The notes beneath the pieces are model-generated. The model worked only from the letters and a program-made list of their open reading frames with translations. It searched no databases and was not told the origin of the DNA. From Candidatus Saccharimonadales bacterium (GTDB lineage Bacteria > Patescibacteriota > Saccharimonadia > Saccharimonadales > Saccharimonadaceae), in assembly GCA_030145955.1 (NCBI GenBank), contig JASLCR010000001.1, positions 1-5,686 of the forward strand: DNA of 5,686 nt, written 5' to 3'. Each line of letters starts with the position of its first letter. Position 1 is the first letter of the stretch. Shown here piece after piece: positions 5,306-5,686 of this stretch. The translations under genes were made by a program, and so were the position numbers.

Positions 5306-5686
5306 TTAAAGTGATGATGACTTTTTTCGAGGCAGAGGAATTAAGATACTTGTACGCTTTTTGTATGTACGATATGCAGCTACCTTACCCCAACGTTTGT
5401 TGGCAGATTTTTCTAAGATAGGGACACCGCTAACAAATAGCAGTAGAGTGATAATAAATAATGGACCAACAAGTGCGATAGCAGCTTGAGGTAGGGATAA
5501 TGCTACTACGGCGTACAAATAGACACCTGTCCATACCAGTATTTCACCGAAATAGTTTGGGTGACGCGAATATCTCCAAATACCGGAGTTGATCCATTTG
5601 TCTTTATTTTTAGGGTTCATACTGAACAGCAGTTTCTGTAGGTCGGCAACACCTTCGCAGACAAGTCCAATCATCCACACCAGGAC
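5306..5686 (-). CDS. DUF1295 / steroid 5-alpha-reductase-like membrane protein (5' partial)
   Basis: The gene enters from the right edge on the minus strand. The 126 visible residues are the C-terminal half. They show the family core: GLVCEGVADLQKLLF (7-21), NPKNKDKWINSGIWRYSRHP (24-43), and NYFGEILVWTGVYLYA (44-59), followed by a hydrophobic helix and the SGVPILEKSANKRWG (107-121 approximately) and YRTYKKRTSILIPLP tail. The RHPNYFGE signature is shared with steroid 5-alpha-reductases and isoprenylcysteine methyltransferase-like enzymes, where it contributes to NADPH or cofactor binding. The substrate is unknown in bacteria. A GTG near the edge is probably not the start, because the frame stays open to the last base and about half of a normal-length protein is missing. 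tspO follows 28 bases downstream. Confidence 0.88.
   Translation of the reverse strand, partial: VLVWMIGLVCEGVADLQKLLFSMNPKNKDKWINSGIWRYSRHPNYFGEILVWTGVYLYAVVALSLPQAAIALVGPLFIITLLLFVSGVPILEKSANKRWGKVAAYRTYKKRTSILIPLPRKKSSSL

Overview
The window is gene-dense bacterial DNA. Eight genes and one partial gene end fill almost all of it, and the largest gap, about 106 bases at 3305-3410, holds divergent promoters. Every reading frame closes on TAA, TAG or TGA at a plausible family length, so the standard bacterial code fits. The tight packing, moderate GC content, and small accessory enzymes mixed with membrane proteins suggest a compact genome. My best guess is a Patescibacteria/Saccharibacteria-like organism. 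This is inference: there is no rRNA or other marker gene here.

Layout, left to right: the C-terminal end of an unidentified protein (+, 2-130); a VOC/glyoxalase-fold protein (+, 138-494); convergent to it, a DHA2-type multidrug transporter of the major facilitator superfamily (-, 500-1858); and upstream of that on the same strand, a fusion of a DnaQ-like exonuclease, a GIY-YIG nuclease and a UvrC-type four-cysteine motif (-, 1928-3304). A divergent promoter region (3305-3410) with a perfect 8-bp tandem repeat separates this from a RibD/dihydrofolate-reductase-like protein (+, 3411-4019). Next come a 69-residue two-helix membrane protein (+, 4041-4250) and a DUF1905/YdeI-type protein (+, 4256-4804). 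Convergent to these are a TspO/MBR (tryptophan-rich sensory) membrane protein (-, 4810-5277) and the C-terminal part of a DUF1295 (steroid 5-alpha-reductase-like) membrane protein that runs off the right edge (-, 5306-5686).

The genes do not form one pathway. The VOC, efflux, RibD-like and YdeI-like proteins look like a stress, detoxification or resistance-type accessory set. The exonuclease/GIY-YIG fusion is a probable DNA repair nuclease. TspO and DUF1295 form a membrane-protein pair of unknown joint role.

The most striking non-gene signal is at the promoters. Four genes (VOC, MFS, the 69-residue protein, TspO) have a -10-like hexamer (TATAAT, TATACT, TATAGT, TATACT) exactly six bases before the ATG and no usable Shine-Dalgarno sequence. 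Transcription would then begin at the start codon itself, giving leaderless mRNAs. The RibD-like gene instead has a conventional promoter, short leader and strong ribosome binding site. The nuclease gene is intermediate. I found no CRISPR array, tRNA, rRNA, insertion sequence or convincing hairpin terminator.
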